From: UBA4656 sp002405525
GTDB lineage: Bacteria; Pseudomonadota; Gammaproteobacteria; Xanthomonadales; Ahniellaceae
Reading direction: 5' to 3'
Length of the DNA: 19,032 bases
NCBI GenBank assembly: GCA_036723735.1
Contig: DAIMGT010000074.1
Coordinates: 1-19,032 of the forward strand
Numbering within the stretch: the stretch's first letter is position 1; every line of letters begins with the position of its first letter. Shown one piece after another: positions 8,506 to 15,909 of this stretch. A model generated the notes under the pieces. That model was not told where the DNA came from, did not search any database, and was given only the letters and a program-made list of their open reading frames with translations. The position numbers and the translations under genes were made by a program.

Positions 8506-10026
8506 ATGATCGATCGACCGTCCGTTCGCCATGGGCTCGCCGCCGCCCTCGCCGTGGCATTGTCGCCGCCGCTCGCCGGTGCAGACTGGCGGGCGAAGGT
8601 CGCGCCGGACGTGCTCGAGGCTGCAGCCGGCGGTGCAGCGGTGGACGTGCTGCTGGTGGCGCGCGGCAAGCCGGCTCTGTACCTGATCGATGCCAGGCTG
8701 CCGAAGACGGCGCGTGGCGCGGCGGTGGTGGCGCACCTGCGCGCCACCGGGGCCGTGGAGCGCGCCGGGATGCTCGACGCATTAGCCGCGCGAGGCGTTT
8801 CCGCGCGGGAGCTGTGGATCGCGAATGCGATTTCGGCCCGGCTCGACGTGGCGCTGCTGGCGGAAGTGGCGACGCGCCCCGACGTGCTGCGGATCGAATC
8901 CGACCGTGCCTTCCGGGCCGGGCTGCCGCGCACCGAGGCTTTCCAGCCGGCGGCGCCCAAGGCAGTCGAGCCGAACATCGTCCGGGTCCGCGCACCGGAG
9001 GCCTGGGCGCTCGGCGTGCGCGGCCAGGGGGTGGTGGTCGGCGCGCAGGACACCGGCTACCGGTGGGACCACCTGGCGGTGCGCGCCGGTTACCGTGGCT
9101 GGAACGGCAGCAGTGCCAGCCACGATTACCACTGGTTTGACGGCGTGCGGAGCGAAATCAACGCCGGTGTCAATCCGTGTGGCGTGGCGATCAGCGTGCC
9201 CTGCGACGACGACAACCACGGCACGCATACCCTGGGCACAGTGCTCGGCGACGACGGCGGCGCCAATCAGGTCGGTGTCGCGCCGGGCGCGCGGTGGATC
9301 GGTTGCCGCAACATGGACTCCGGCGATGGTCGGCCGAGCACCTACCTCGCCTGTTTCCAGTTCTTCCTCGCACCGACGACGGTGGACGGCGCGAACCCCG
9401 ACTCGTCGCGTGCGCCGGACATCATCACCAACTCGTGGGGCTGCCCGGCCAGCGAGCAATGCACGCTGGAGTCGTTCGACGCCGCGCTCGCCGCGGTGCG
9501 CGCGGCCGGCATCGTCAACGTGGTGGCCGCCGGCAACGGATCGTCCGGCACCTGCAGTGGTATCGCGGTGCCGCCGGCGACGTCGCCCGACGTCTTCACT
9601 GTCGGATCGACCACCAACTCCGACGTGCTGTCGTTTTTCTCGCTGATCGGTCCGGTGACGGTCGACGGCAGCAACCGTCTCAAGCCCGACCTGGTAGCGC
9701 CGGGATCCTCGGTACGCTCGGCGTTGGCGAACGGCGGTTACGGCAGCATGAGCGGCACCAGCATGGCCACACCCAACGTCGCGGGTGTGGCTGCGCTGGT
9801 CATCAGCGCCAACTCCGCACTGCGCGGCGATGTCGACGCAGTCGAGCGGATCCTGCGCGAGACGGCGCTGCCGATGAGCCCCCCGGGCCTCGACTGCGGG
9901 GTTTTCCCCGCCACTGCCTATCCCAACCATATCCATGGCTGGGGGCGGGTCGATGCGCTTGCTGCCGTGCAGCGCGCGTTGGCGGAGGCGTCAATGTTCC
10001 GCGACGGGTTCGAAGCCGCGCCGTGA
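8506..10026 (+). CDS. Secreted subtilisin-like serine protease (S8 family)
   Basis: A 506-residue preproprotein. Residues 1 to about 25 are a Sec-type signal peptide (MIDRPSVRHGLAAALAVALS, then an Ala-rich site). Residues about 30-140 look like an I9-like propeptide (ELWIANAISARLDVALLAEV, then a P-x-V-x-x-I pattern). The catalytic domain has the full triad: D182 in QDTG, H238 in NHGTHT and S419 in GTSMATP. The oxyanion-hole asparagine N344 sits in AAGNGSSG. Many cysteines (NPCG, VPCDDD, IGCRN, WGCPASEQC, GTCSG, DCGVF) suggest disulfides outside the cytoplasm. The protein ends MFRDGFEAAP, a short tail resembling the FxDGFE endings I associate with exported Xanthomonadales proteins. An ATG at 8479 in the same frame would add nine residues; I prefer 8506 because the signal peptide then starts normally. 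The substrate is unknown, and the neighbours give no hint of a specific role. Confidence 0.93.
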   Translation: MIDRPSVRHGLAAALAVALSPPLAGADWRAKVAPDVLEAAAGGAAVDVLLVARGKPALYLIDARLPKTARGAAVVAHLRATGAVERAGMLDALAARGVSARELWIANAISARLDVALLAEVATRPDVLRIESDRAFRAGLPRTEAFQPAAPKAVEPNIVRVRAPEAWALGVRGQGVVVGAQDTGYRWDHLAVRAGYRGWNGSSASHDYHWFDGVRSEINAGVNPCGVAISVPCDDDNHGTHTLGTVLGDDGGANQVGVAPGARWIGCRNMDSGDGRPSTYLACFQFFLAPTTVDGANPDSSRAPDIITNSWGCPASEQCTLESFDAALAAVRAAGIVNVVAAGNGSSGTCSGIAVPPATSPDVFTVGSTTNSDVLSFFSLIGPVTVDGSNRLKPDLVAPGSSVRSALANGGYGSMSGTSMATPNVAGVAALVISANSALRGDVDAVERILRETALPMSPPGLDCGVFPATAYPNHIHGWGRVDALAAVQRALAEASMFRDGFEAAP

Positions 10027-10146
10027 GCGGGGGTCGGGCGGGTGCCGCTGCGTGGCGCGTTGCGCGGGCGCGGCTTCGTCCGATCGCCGGATTTCCTGGT
10101 CCGGGGCTGATTCGTCCGGGTCCCTTTCTCCCGCGATGCCGCAAGG
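10027..10146. other. Intergenic region between the protease and nucleotidase genes
   Basis: This is 120 bases of GC-rich sequence with short self-complementary runs (for example GCGC-GTT-GCGC). I see no convincing promoter, terminator with a T run, or small coding frame. Confidence 0.5.
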
Positions 10147-11034
10147 ATGGATAGCCTCGTCGTCGCGATTTCCTCCCGCGCCCTGTTCGACCTGCGCGAG
10201 AGCCACGAACTGTTCGAGACCGCGGGCCTCGACGCGTACCGGGCATACCAGATCGCGCGCGAGGACGAGATCCTCTCGCGCGGCATCGCCTTCCCGCTGG
10301 TCGAGAAACTGCTGCGCCTCAATCGCCTGTCCGAGGACACGCCGCGGGTCGAGGTGATCCTGCTCTCGCGCAACTCCTCCGACACCGGGCTGCGGATCTT
10401 CAATTCGATCGCGCACTACGGGCTGGAGATCGTGCGCGCCGCCTTCACCAACGGCGCGCCGACCTGGCCCTACGTGCAGCCGTTCGGCGCGCAGTTGTTC
10501 CTTTCGGCCCACCACGACGACGTGCGCTCGGCACTGGAGGCCGGCATCGCCGCGGCGACCATCCTGCCATCCAAGGCGCCCGAGCGCGCCAGCGACCAGT
10601 TGCGCATCGCCTTCGACGGCGATGCGGTGATCTTCTCCGACGAGAGCGAGCGCGTCTCGCAGGAGCAGGGCCTCGCCGCCTTCCACGAGAACGAGCGCAG
10701 CAAGGCCGCGCATCCGCTCAGCGGCGGCCCGTTCCGCGCCTTCCTCGACCGCCTGCACCGCATCCAGGGCGCCTTCGCCGCGGGCCAGTCGCCGATCCGC
10801 ACCGCCCTGGTCACCGCGCGCTCCGCGCCCGCGCACAAGCGCGTGATCCTCACGCTGCGCGAGTGGGGCGTGCGGATCGACGAGGCGTTGTTCCTCGGCG
10901 GCCGCGACAAGGGCCCCTTCCTGCGCGCCTTCGGCGCCGACATCTTCTTCGACGATTCGCACCACAACGTGGAATCGGCGCGCGACCACGTGGCGGCGGG
11001 GCATGTGCCGCATGGGGTGTCCAATCCACGGTAG
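10147..11034 (+). CDS. 5'-nucleotidase, NT5C1-like (cytosolic IA/IB family)
   Basis: Predicted to hydrolyse nucleoside 5'-monophosphates, probably AMP-like, to nucleosides in the cytoplasm. The 295-residue protein opens with LVVAISSRALFDL, matching the start of the domain shared with animal NT5C1A/B. The middle holds ILLSRNSSDTGLRIFNSI. The phosphohydrolase-like acidic loop is RIAFDGDAVIFSDESE (D157, D159), and the C-terminal acidic pair is in FFDDSHHNVESA (D269, D270). No signal peptide or membrane segment is visible. The start follows AAGG directly, so no properly spaced Shine-Dalgarno sequence exists, but the family N-terminus argues against a later start. The 120 bases before it and 133 bases after it suggest it is transcribed on its own. 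The exact substrate cannot be read from the sequence. Confidence 0.88.
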   Translation: MDSLVVAISSRALFDLRESHELFETAGLDAYRAYQIAREDEILSRGIAFPLVEKLLRLNRLSEDTPRVEVILLSRNSSDTGLRIFNSIAHYGLEIVRAAFTNGAPTWPYVQPFGAQLFLSAHHDDVRSALEAGIAAATILPSKAPERASDQLRIAFDGDAVIFSDESERVSQEQGLAAFHENERSKAAHPLSGGPFRAFLDRLHRIQGAFAAGQSPIRTALVTARSAPAHKRVILTLREWGVRIDEALFLGGRDKGPFLRAFGADIFFDDSHHNVESARDHVAAGHVPHGVSNPR

Positions 11035-11137
11035 CGGCTTGCGGGGCTTCGGCTTCGGGCGGGTTTGAAGGGCCCTGAGCCCTCTTCGGCGGACTGGGCC
11101 GAAGCGGCGTCACGGGTGGCTTCACATGGCTTCGGGC

Positions 11138-11143
11138 TAGAAT
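11138..11143 (+). promoter_or_regulatory. Possible -10 element for the gcdH gene
   Basis: TAGAAT lies 24 bases before the gcdH ATG and close to the TATAAT consensus, in a gap that needs a promoter. The expected -35 position holds only GGTGGC, a poor match, so this rests on the -10 alone. A CCGAAGC/GCTTCGG inverted repeat (11099-11105 and 11129-11135) ends three bases before it. Confidence 0.35.
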
Positions 11144-11154
11144 GCGCGGGTTCC

Positions 11155-11160
11155 GAGGAG
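11155..11160 (+). promoter_or_regulatory. Ribosome binding site of gcdH
   Basis: GAGGAG lies 7 bases before the ATG at 11168. It is the strongest Shine-Dalgarno match in this window and fixes the gcdH start. Confidence 0.8.
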
Positions 11161-11167
11161 CCCCGCC

Positions 11168-12352
11168 ATGAACGCCAAGCCCCAGCTCGCCACCCTCAAT
11201 CCCTACGACCTGTACGACGTCCGCGCGATGCTCTCCGAGGAGGAGCGCATGGTGCAGGACACGGTGGCGCGCTTCACCGACGAGCGCGTGCTGCCGATCA
11301 TCGGCGAGTGCTTCGACAAGGGCGAGTTCCCGAAACACCTGGTCCCGGAGATCGCGGCGATGGGCCTGCTGGGTTCCTCGCTGCCGACCGAGTACGGCTG
11401 CGCGGGCATGAACGCCGTGTCGTACGGACTGATCTGCCAGGAACTGGAGCGCGGCGACTCCGGCATCCGCTCGTTCGTTTCGGTGCAGTCCTCGCTGTGC
11501 ATGTACCCGATCTACGCCTACGGCAGCGAGGAACAGCGCCAGCAGTACCTGCCGAAGATGGCGGCCGGCGAGATCATCGGCTGCTTCGGCCTGACCGAGC
11601 CGCACGGCGGATCGGACCCGGCGAACATGAAGACGCATGCCCGGCGCGACGGCGGCGACTGGGTCATCAACGGCGCCAAGATGTGGATCACCAACGGCAA
11701 CCTCGCCCACATCGCGATCGTGTGGGCGATGACCGACGACGGCATCCAGGGCTTCATCGTCCCCACCGACACGCCGGGCTTCAAGGCGCAGGAGATCCAT
11801 CGCAAGATGAGCCTGCGCGCCTCGGTCACCAGCGCGCTGTTCTTCGCCGACGTGCGCGTGCCGGACAGCCAGCGCCTGCCGAACGTGAGGGGCCTGAAGG
11901 GTCCGCTCGGCTGCCTGACCCAAGCCCGCTACGGCATCACCTGGGGCCCGATCGGCGCGGCCATCGCGTGCCTGAAGGAGGCCAACGAGTACGCCAAGTC
12001 GCGCATCCTGTTCAACCGCCCGATCGCGGCCACGCAGGCGGTGCAGGCGAAGCTCGCCGATATGGCGCGCCGGATCACGCTGGCGCAGTTGCTGTCGCTG
12101 CAGCTGGGGCGCCTGAAGGATGCCGGCAAGATGCAGCCGACCCAGGTCTCGCTCGCCAAATGGAACAACATCCGGATGGCGATCGACATCGCGCGCGAGG
12201 CGCGTGACATCCTCGGCGGCTCCGGCATCACCACCGAGTACTGTCCGATCCGCCACGCGCTGAACCTCGAGTCGGTGATCACGTATGAGGGTACCGAGAC
12301 CGTGCACCAGCTGGTGGTTGGCCGCGAGCTGACCGGCATCAACGCGTTCTGA
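11168..12352 (+). CDS. gcdH: Glutaryl-CoA dehydrogenase
   Basis: An FAD-dependent acyl-CoA dehydrogenase of 394 residues that oxidises and decarboxylates glutaryl-CoA to crotonyl-CoA in lysine, hydroxylysine and tryptophan breakdown, passing electrons to ETF. The assignment to this subfamily rests on characteristic blocks: ELERGDSGIRSFVSVQSSL with MYPIYAYGSEEQ, GCFGLTEPHGGSDPANMKT, the flavin-site stretch KMWITNGNLAHI, and ARYGITWGPIGAA. The catalytic base is the glutamate of TYEGTE (E374). The ending HQLVVGRELTGINAF is typical. Length is normal. A strong ribosome site precedes the ATG. A glutathione-S-transferase-like gene follows after 53 bases on the same strand, separated by a perfect hairpin. 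No glutaconate or crotonase genes lie nearby, so the rest of the pathway must be elsewhere. Confidence 0.95.
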   Translation: MNAKPQLATLNPYDLYDVRAMLSEEERMVQDTVARFTDERVLPIIGECFDKGEFPKHLVPEIAAMGLLGSSLPTEYGCAGMNAVSYGLICQELERGDSGIRSFVSVQSSLCMYPIYAYGSEEQRQQYLPKMAAGEIIGCFGLTEPHGGSDPANMKTHARRDGGDWVINGAKMWITNGNLAHIAIVWAMTDDGIQGFIVPTDTPGFKAQEIHRKMSLRASVTSALFFADVRVPDSQRLPNVRGLKGPLGCLTQARYGITWGPIGAAIACLKEANEYAKSRILFNRPIAATQAVQAKLADMARRITLAQLLSLQLGRLKDAGKMQPTQVSLAKWNNIRMAIDIAREARDILGGSGITTEYCPIRHALNLESVITYEGTETVHQLVVGRELTGINAF

Positions 12353-12358
12353 AATCCC

Positions 12359-12387
12359 GCCGGCGCCGTGCCTTGCGCGGCGCCGGC
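12359..12387. terminator. Perfect 10-bp hairpin between gcdH and the GST gene
   Basis: Arms GCCGGCGCCG (12359-12368) and CGGCGCCGGC (12378-12387) are exact inverse complements around a 9-base loop. It begins 6 bases after the gcdH stop. There is no T run after it, so it is not a classical intrinsic terminator. It may be a leaky terminator, an mRNA 3'-end stabiliser, or a structure affecting GST expression. The GST ribosome site lies 8 bases beyond the 3' arm. Confidence 0.5.
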
Positions 12388-12395
12388 CCGCCACC

Positions 12396-12400
12396 GGAGA
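12396..12400 (+). promoter_or_regulatory. Ribosome binding site of the GST-like gene
   Basis: GGAGA lies 5 bases before the ATG at 12406, supporting that start over the upstream in-frame codon at 12373, which lies inside the hairpin. Confidence 0.6.
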
Positions 12401-12405
12401 CCGCA

Positions 12406-13008
12406 ATGCTCACCGTCCACGGCATGAAGTCCTCCGGCAACTGCTACAAGGTGCAGTTGGCGCTGGAGCAGCTCGGCACGCCCTACCGCTGGGTCGAGGT
12501 CGACAGCGCCGCCGGCGGCACCCGCACGCCGGCCTTCCTGGCCATGAACCCGAACGGCAAGGTGCCGCTGCTCGAGGTCGAGCCGGGCCGCTACCTGCCG
12601 GAGTCCAACGCGATCCTGTGCTTCCTCGCCGACGGCACGCGGCTGTGGCCCGTGGATCGCTGGTCGCGTGCGCAGGCCCTGCAGTGGATGTTCTTCGAGC
12701 AGTACTCGCACGAGCCGTACGTCGCCGTGGCCCGGTTCATCGCGCGCTGGTTGCCTGCCGACCACCCGCGGCGTGCGGAACTGCCGCGGCTGGTCGAGCG
12801 CGGCCACCAGGCGCTGGCGGTGATGGAGCGGCGTCTCGGCGAGACGCCGTACTTCGCGGGCGATTCCTACAGCGTGGCCGACATCGCGCTGTTCGCCTAC
12901 ACCCACTGCGCTGCCGACGGCGGCATCGCGCTCGACGGCTATCCGTCGATCCGCGCCTGGCTCGACCGCGTGCGCGCGCAGCCGGGCTTCGTGCCGATGC
13001 AGGCCTGA
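12406..13008 (+). CDS. Glutathione S-transferase-like protein
   Basis: A 200-residue two-domain cytosolic GST. The thioredoxin-like N-terminal domain (1 to about 78) has SSGNCYK at 9-15, where the catalytic Ser/Cys usually lies. It also has the cis-proline loop NPNGKVPLLE (48-57) and the glutathione-binding ESNAIL (66-71). The helical C-terminal domain has the N-capping box region DSYSVADIALFAY (153-165). Such proteins conjugate or reduce with glutathione, but the substrate cannot be read here. It follows gcdH by 53 bases on the same strand and probably shares its transcript, with the hairpin between them possibly lowering its level. Its stop lies 7 bases from the end of the convergent transporter gene. 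Confidence 0.9.
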   Translation: MLTVHGMKSSGNCYKVQLALEQLGTPYRWVEVDSAAGGTRTPAFLAMNPNGKVPLLEVEPGRYLPESNAILCFLADGTRLWPVDRWSRAQALQWMFFEQYSHEPYVAVARFIARWLPADHPRRAELPRLVERGHQALAVMERRLGETPYFAGDSYSVADIALFAYTHCAADGGIALDGYPSIRAWLDRVRAQPGFVPMQA

Positions 13009-13015
13009 GTGTCGC

Positions 13016-14332
13016 TCAGCCCGCGCGGGCGCGGTCGAGCGAATGCAGCGCCCCGGGCCCGCGCCCGGCGCGCCACAGCAGCCAGGCGAAGCCGACGCCG
13101 ATCGCGCCCATCGCGGTGTAGAACCACATCCCCGGCGCATAGCCGGCGGGATTCTCCGGCGACGCGCCGCCCCAGTCGTTGAGCGCGCCGATCACCACCG
13201 GTACCGCGGCCATGCCGATCTGCTGGCAGAACGTCATCAGCGCATAGGCCGAACCGAGGCGCGTCTCGTCCACCAGTTGCGCCACCGAGGGCCACAGCAC
13301 CGCGGGCAGCAGCGAGAACACCAGCCCGAACAGCGTGATGCAGGCCAGCAACGTCAACGGCACCACGCGGCCGCCGGGCAGGGGCACATCGGGGCCCGGC
13401 GGCAGGTAGGTGACGGCGAGGAACAGCGGCAGCATCGCCAGCGCGCCCGCGGCGAGGAAGGTCGAGCGGCGTCCGACGCGGGCGACCCACAGCCCGAACA
13501 GCGGCGTGGCGATGATCGCGGCCAGCGGCAGCACGCTGCTGAGCATGCCGGCGGCGGCGCGATCGAGTCCGTGCGCCTGCTGGAAATAGTTGATCGCGAA
13601 GCCGCGGAACGGGAACACGGTGGCGTAGAACACCACGCACAGCGCCACCACATACCAGTACGAGAGCGGGAAGCGGAACAGTTGCCCGAAGCGAAGCGCG
13701 TCCGGCTCCGCTCTCTGCCCCAGGTGCGCCCGTCCTTCCACCCGCCTCTCGTGCGCCCAGTACAGCATCGCCGCCGCCACCGAGACCCCGGCGACCGCGG
13801 TCGCCAGCCACAGCGGGTCCTGCCAGTTGGCGTACAGCGGTGCTGCGAAGCCGGTCGACCAGTCGGCCGAGGCCGAACCGAGGCGCGAGATCGACAGGTT
13901 GAGCCCGAACGCGAGGCTGAGTTCGCTGCCCTTGAACCACCGCGCGAGCACCGTGGTCGCGGCCACGATCATCGGCTCGGCGCCGAGGCCGAGCAGGAAG
14001 CGGCCGGCGAGGATGGTCTCGAAGTCGGGCCCGCGCGCGCTCAGCGCCGCCGCCACGACGCAGATCGCGGCGAACACCACCAGCGCGGTGCGGGTGCCGA
14101 AGCGGTCGATGATCCAGCCGCCGATCAGCAGCACCAGCAGGGCCGCGACGCTGTAGGCGGTGGAGAGCAGTCCGATCTGCGCGAAGGTGAACCCGAGCTG
14201 CGAGCGCATCAGGTCCACCACCGGCCCGAGCGAATCGTAGACGTAGTAGTTGCCGAACATCGCGAGGCTGACGAACAGCAACGCGGTCCAGCGCTGGACG
14301 GGCGTGGGGCGGGGCAGGGTGGGATCGGTCAT
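13016..14332 (-). CDS. MFS transporter resembling MFSD1
   Basis: A 438-residue inner-membrane protein with about twelve hydrophobic segments and MFS motif A in GGWIIDRFGTRTAL (71-84). Residues 110-153 hold GRFLLGLGAEP and RWFKGSELSLAFGLNLSISR. These strongly recall the GRF...WFKG-EL-L-FGL-LS--R-GS block of animal MFSD1, a lysosomal dipeptide transporter. The resemblance is from memory. A dipeptide or small-peptide substrate is therefore only a suggestion, and other MFS subfamilies remain possible. The start has only a weak ribosome site (GGAC). It lies downstream of serA on the same strand, but the 202-base gap suggests its own promoter. It converges on the GST gene with 7 bases between the stops, so no separate terminator fits between them. 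Confidence 0.88.
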   Translation of the reverse strand: MTDPTLPRPTPVQRWTALLFVSLAMFGNYYVYDSLGPVVDLMRSQLGFTFAQIGLLSTAYSVAALLVLLIGGWIIDRFGTRTALVVFAAICVVAAALSARGPDFETILAGRFLLGLGAEPMIVAATTVLARWFKGSELSLAFGLNLSISRLGSASADWSTGFAAPLYANWQDPLWLATAVAGVSVAAAMLYWAHERRVEGRAHLGQRAEPDALRFGQLFRFPLSYWYVVALCVVFYATVFPFRGFAINYFQQAHGLDRAAAGMLSSVLPLAAIIATPLFGLWVARVGRRSTFLAAGALAMLPLFLAVTYLPPGPDVPLPGGRVVPLTLLACITLFGLVFSLLPAVLWPSVAQLVDETRLGSAYALMTFCQQIGMAAVPVVIGALNDWGGASPENPAGYAPGMWFYTAMGAIGVGFAWLLWRAGRGPGALHSLDRARAG

Positions 14333-14480
14333 CGTGCGTCGTCCGTTGCAGACCGAACCGTAGCCGATCGCGGCGCCGACCGGAACGCCCGGCGAAGACG
14401 GCGGGCGCCGCGCCCCCGGCGATGGCCGGCTTCACCTCAATCCGCGCCGGCCACCATCGGCCCGCCCGAGCGCCGGTCGT

Positions 14481-14507
14481 CGTGGGAGCGCGTTTGCCGA
14501 TGCAAGG
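14481..14507. repeat. Possible decayed REP-like fragment
   Basis: The stretch beginning GTGGGAGCGCGTTTG and ending CCGATGCA, between serA and the transporter gene, resembles the GTGGGAGCG...CGATGCA palindromic intergenic repeats common in Pseudomonas and Xanthomonadales genomes. Only one copy is in the window and its right half is imperfect, so this rests on remembered resemblance. Confidence 0.25.
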
Positions 14508-14510
14508 GAC

Positions 14511-14528
14511 GGCGGGCCGGGGCCCGCC
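14511..14528 (-). terminator. Stem-loop just after serA
   Basis: GGCGGGC (14511-14517) and GCCCGCC (14522-14528) form a 7-bp stem with a 4-base loop, starting 6 bases beyond the serA stop on the minus strand. No T run follows, so termination is only plausible. Confidence 0.35.
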
Positions 14529-14534
14529 CGGGCC

Positions 14535-15770
14535 TCAGTACAGCACGCGCGTGCGCAAGGTGCCGGGGATCGCGGCGAGGGCGTCCTTGAGTGCGGCGGG
14601 CTGCGCTTCGGTGGTGGACACGTCCACCACCACGTAGCCGATCTGCGGATTGGTCTGCAGGAACTGGCCGTCGATGTTGATGTTCTCGCGCGAGAAGATC
14701 TCGTTGACCCGCGACAGCATGCCCGGCACGTTGCGGTGGATGTGCAGCAGGCGGTGGCTGGTCGGGTGGCCGGGCAGGGTGGCCTCGGGGAAATTGACCG
14801 CCGACAGGGTCGAGCCGTTGTCGCTGTAGCGCACCAGCTTGGCGGCGACCTCGATGCCGATGTTGTCCTGCGCCTCCAGCGTGCTGCCGGCCACGTGCGG
14901 GGTCAGGATCACGTTGTCCATGCCGATCAGCGGCGACTGGAAGGGCTCGTTGTTGGCCTGCGGCTCGACCGGGAACACATCGACCGCCGCGCCGGCGAGG
15001 TGACCCGAACGCAGCGCGTCGGCCAGCGCGTCGATGTCGACCACGGTGCCGCGCGCGGCATTCAGGAACACCGCGCCCTTCTTCATGCGCGCGAACTGCG
15101 CCGCGCCGATCATCATCCGTGTGGCCGGGGTCTCCGGCACGTGCAGGCTGACCACGTCGGCGCGCGCCAGCAGGTCGTCGAGGCTGGCCGCAGCGCGCGC
15201 GTTGCCGAGCGCGAGCTTGGTCTCGACGTCGTGGAAGATCACCTGCATGCCGAGGCCTTCGGCCAGCAGGCCCACCTGCGTGCCGATATGCCCGTAGCCG
15301 ACCACGCCGAGCACCTTGCCGCGCACCTCGAAGCTGCCCGCGGCCGACTTCGACCAGCCGCCGCGATGGCATTCGGCGTTCTTCTGCGGGATCCGTCGCA
15401 GCAGCAGGATGGTCTCGGCGACCACCAGTTCGGCGACGCTGCGCGTGTTGGAATAGGGCGCGTTGAAGACCGGCACGCCCTGCGCCTGCGCGGCCGCGAG
15501 GTCGACCTGGTTGGTGCCGATACAGAAGCAGCCGACCGCGATCAGGCGCTTGGCCTGCGCCAGCACCTCGGCAGTCAACTGGGTGCGGGAGCGGATGCCG
15601 ACCAGGTGCGCCTCGGCGATGCGGCGCTTGAGTTCGTCCTCGGGCAGGGCCTTGTCGTGCAGTTCGATCTGGGTGTAGCCGGCGGCCTCGAAGGTCTGCA
15701 CCGCGCTCCGGCTGATGCCCTCCAGCAGGAGGACGCGGATGTCCTGTTTCGGGAACGAGGTTTTCTTCAT
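14535..15770 (-). CDS. serA: D-3-phosphoglycerate dehydrogenase
   Basis: First step of L-serine synthesis, oxidising 3-phosphoglycerate to 3-phosphohydroxypyruvate with NAD. The 411-residue protein from the ATG at 15770 aligns with E. coli SerA by eye without gaps over at least the first 250 residues. A TTG at 15791 would add seven residues but lacks support. Shared blocks include GCFCIGTNQVDL, FNAPYSNTRSVAELV and the NAD-binding VVGYGHIGTQVG (157-167). The catalytic residues are R240 in NAARGTVVD, E269 in PVEP and H292 in LTPHVAGS. A C-terminal ACT domain (about 340-411) keeps the serine-site residues H345, N347 and N365 in HIHRNVPG and ENINIDG, so feedback inhibition by serine is expected. 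E. coli SerA also reduces 2-oxoglutarate to D-2-hydroxyglutarate, relevant to the divergent gene next door. No clear Shine-Dalgarno sequence is seen. Confidence 0.96.
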   Translation of the reverse strand: MKKTSFPKQDIRVLLLEGISRSAVQTFEAAGYTQIELHDKALPEDELKRRIAEAHLVGIRSRTQLTAEVLAQAKRLIAVGCFCIGTNQVDLAAAQAQGVPVFNAPYSNTRSVAELVVAETILLLRRIPQKNAECHRGGWSKSAAGSFEVRGKVLGVVGYGHIGTQVGLLAEGLGMQVIFHDVETKLALGNARAAASLDDLLARADVVSLHVPETPATRMMIGAAQFARMKKGAVFLNAARGTVVDIDALADALRSGHLAGAAVDVFPVEPQANNEPFQSPLIGMDNVILTPHVAGSTLEAQDNIGIEVAAKLVRYSDNGSTLSAVNFPEATLPGHPTSHRLLHIHRNVPGMLSRVNEIFSRENINIDGQFLQTNPQIGYVVVDVSTTEAQPAALKDALAAIPGTLRTRVLY

Positions 15771-15796
15771 GGACTGGATTGGCTGGCGCAAGGCCG

Positions 15797-15813
15797 CTGC
15801 CGGATGCCGGCAG
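15797..15813. promoter_or_regulatory. Dyad in the serA / FAD-oxidase divergent promoter region
   Basis: CTGCCGG-ATG-CCGGCAG is a perfect 7-base inverted repeat with a 3-base centre, about 27 bases upstream of the serA start and 97 bases upstream of the divergent oxidase start. It could be an operator shared by both genes or a hairpin in the serA leader. No regulator gene is adjacent. Confidence 0.35.
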
Positions 15814-15909
15814 GGCGCGTGAAGGGCCCATGACTATGCCAGAAGCGCCGCCCCATGCGGCGATGCAGCAGTGGACGCCCGGTGCCGCCGCTGGCACCCT
15901 TGCCGGCCG

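Noticed and set aside
5636..8995. Minus-strand open frame of 1119 codons
   Set aside because: It is antisense to three recognised genes (glutamate dehydrogenase, NAD kinase, S8 protease), and its composition is that of a mirrored codon-bias frame.
11067..11087. GAAGGGC...GCCCTCTTC imperfect hairpin after the nucleotidase gene
   Set aside because: It needs a bulged base and has no T run, so I did not list it as a terminator.
10850..12406. Minus-strand open frame of 518 codons antisense to gcdH
   Set aside because: gcdH on the plus strand has a strong ribosome site and complete family motifs; the antisense frame shows none.
13043..14590. Plus-strand open frame of 515 codons across the transporter gene
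   Set aside because: It is dominated by Arg, Gln, Glu, His and Gly, as expected for the complement of a hydrophobic membrane protein gene.
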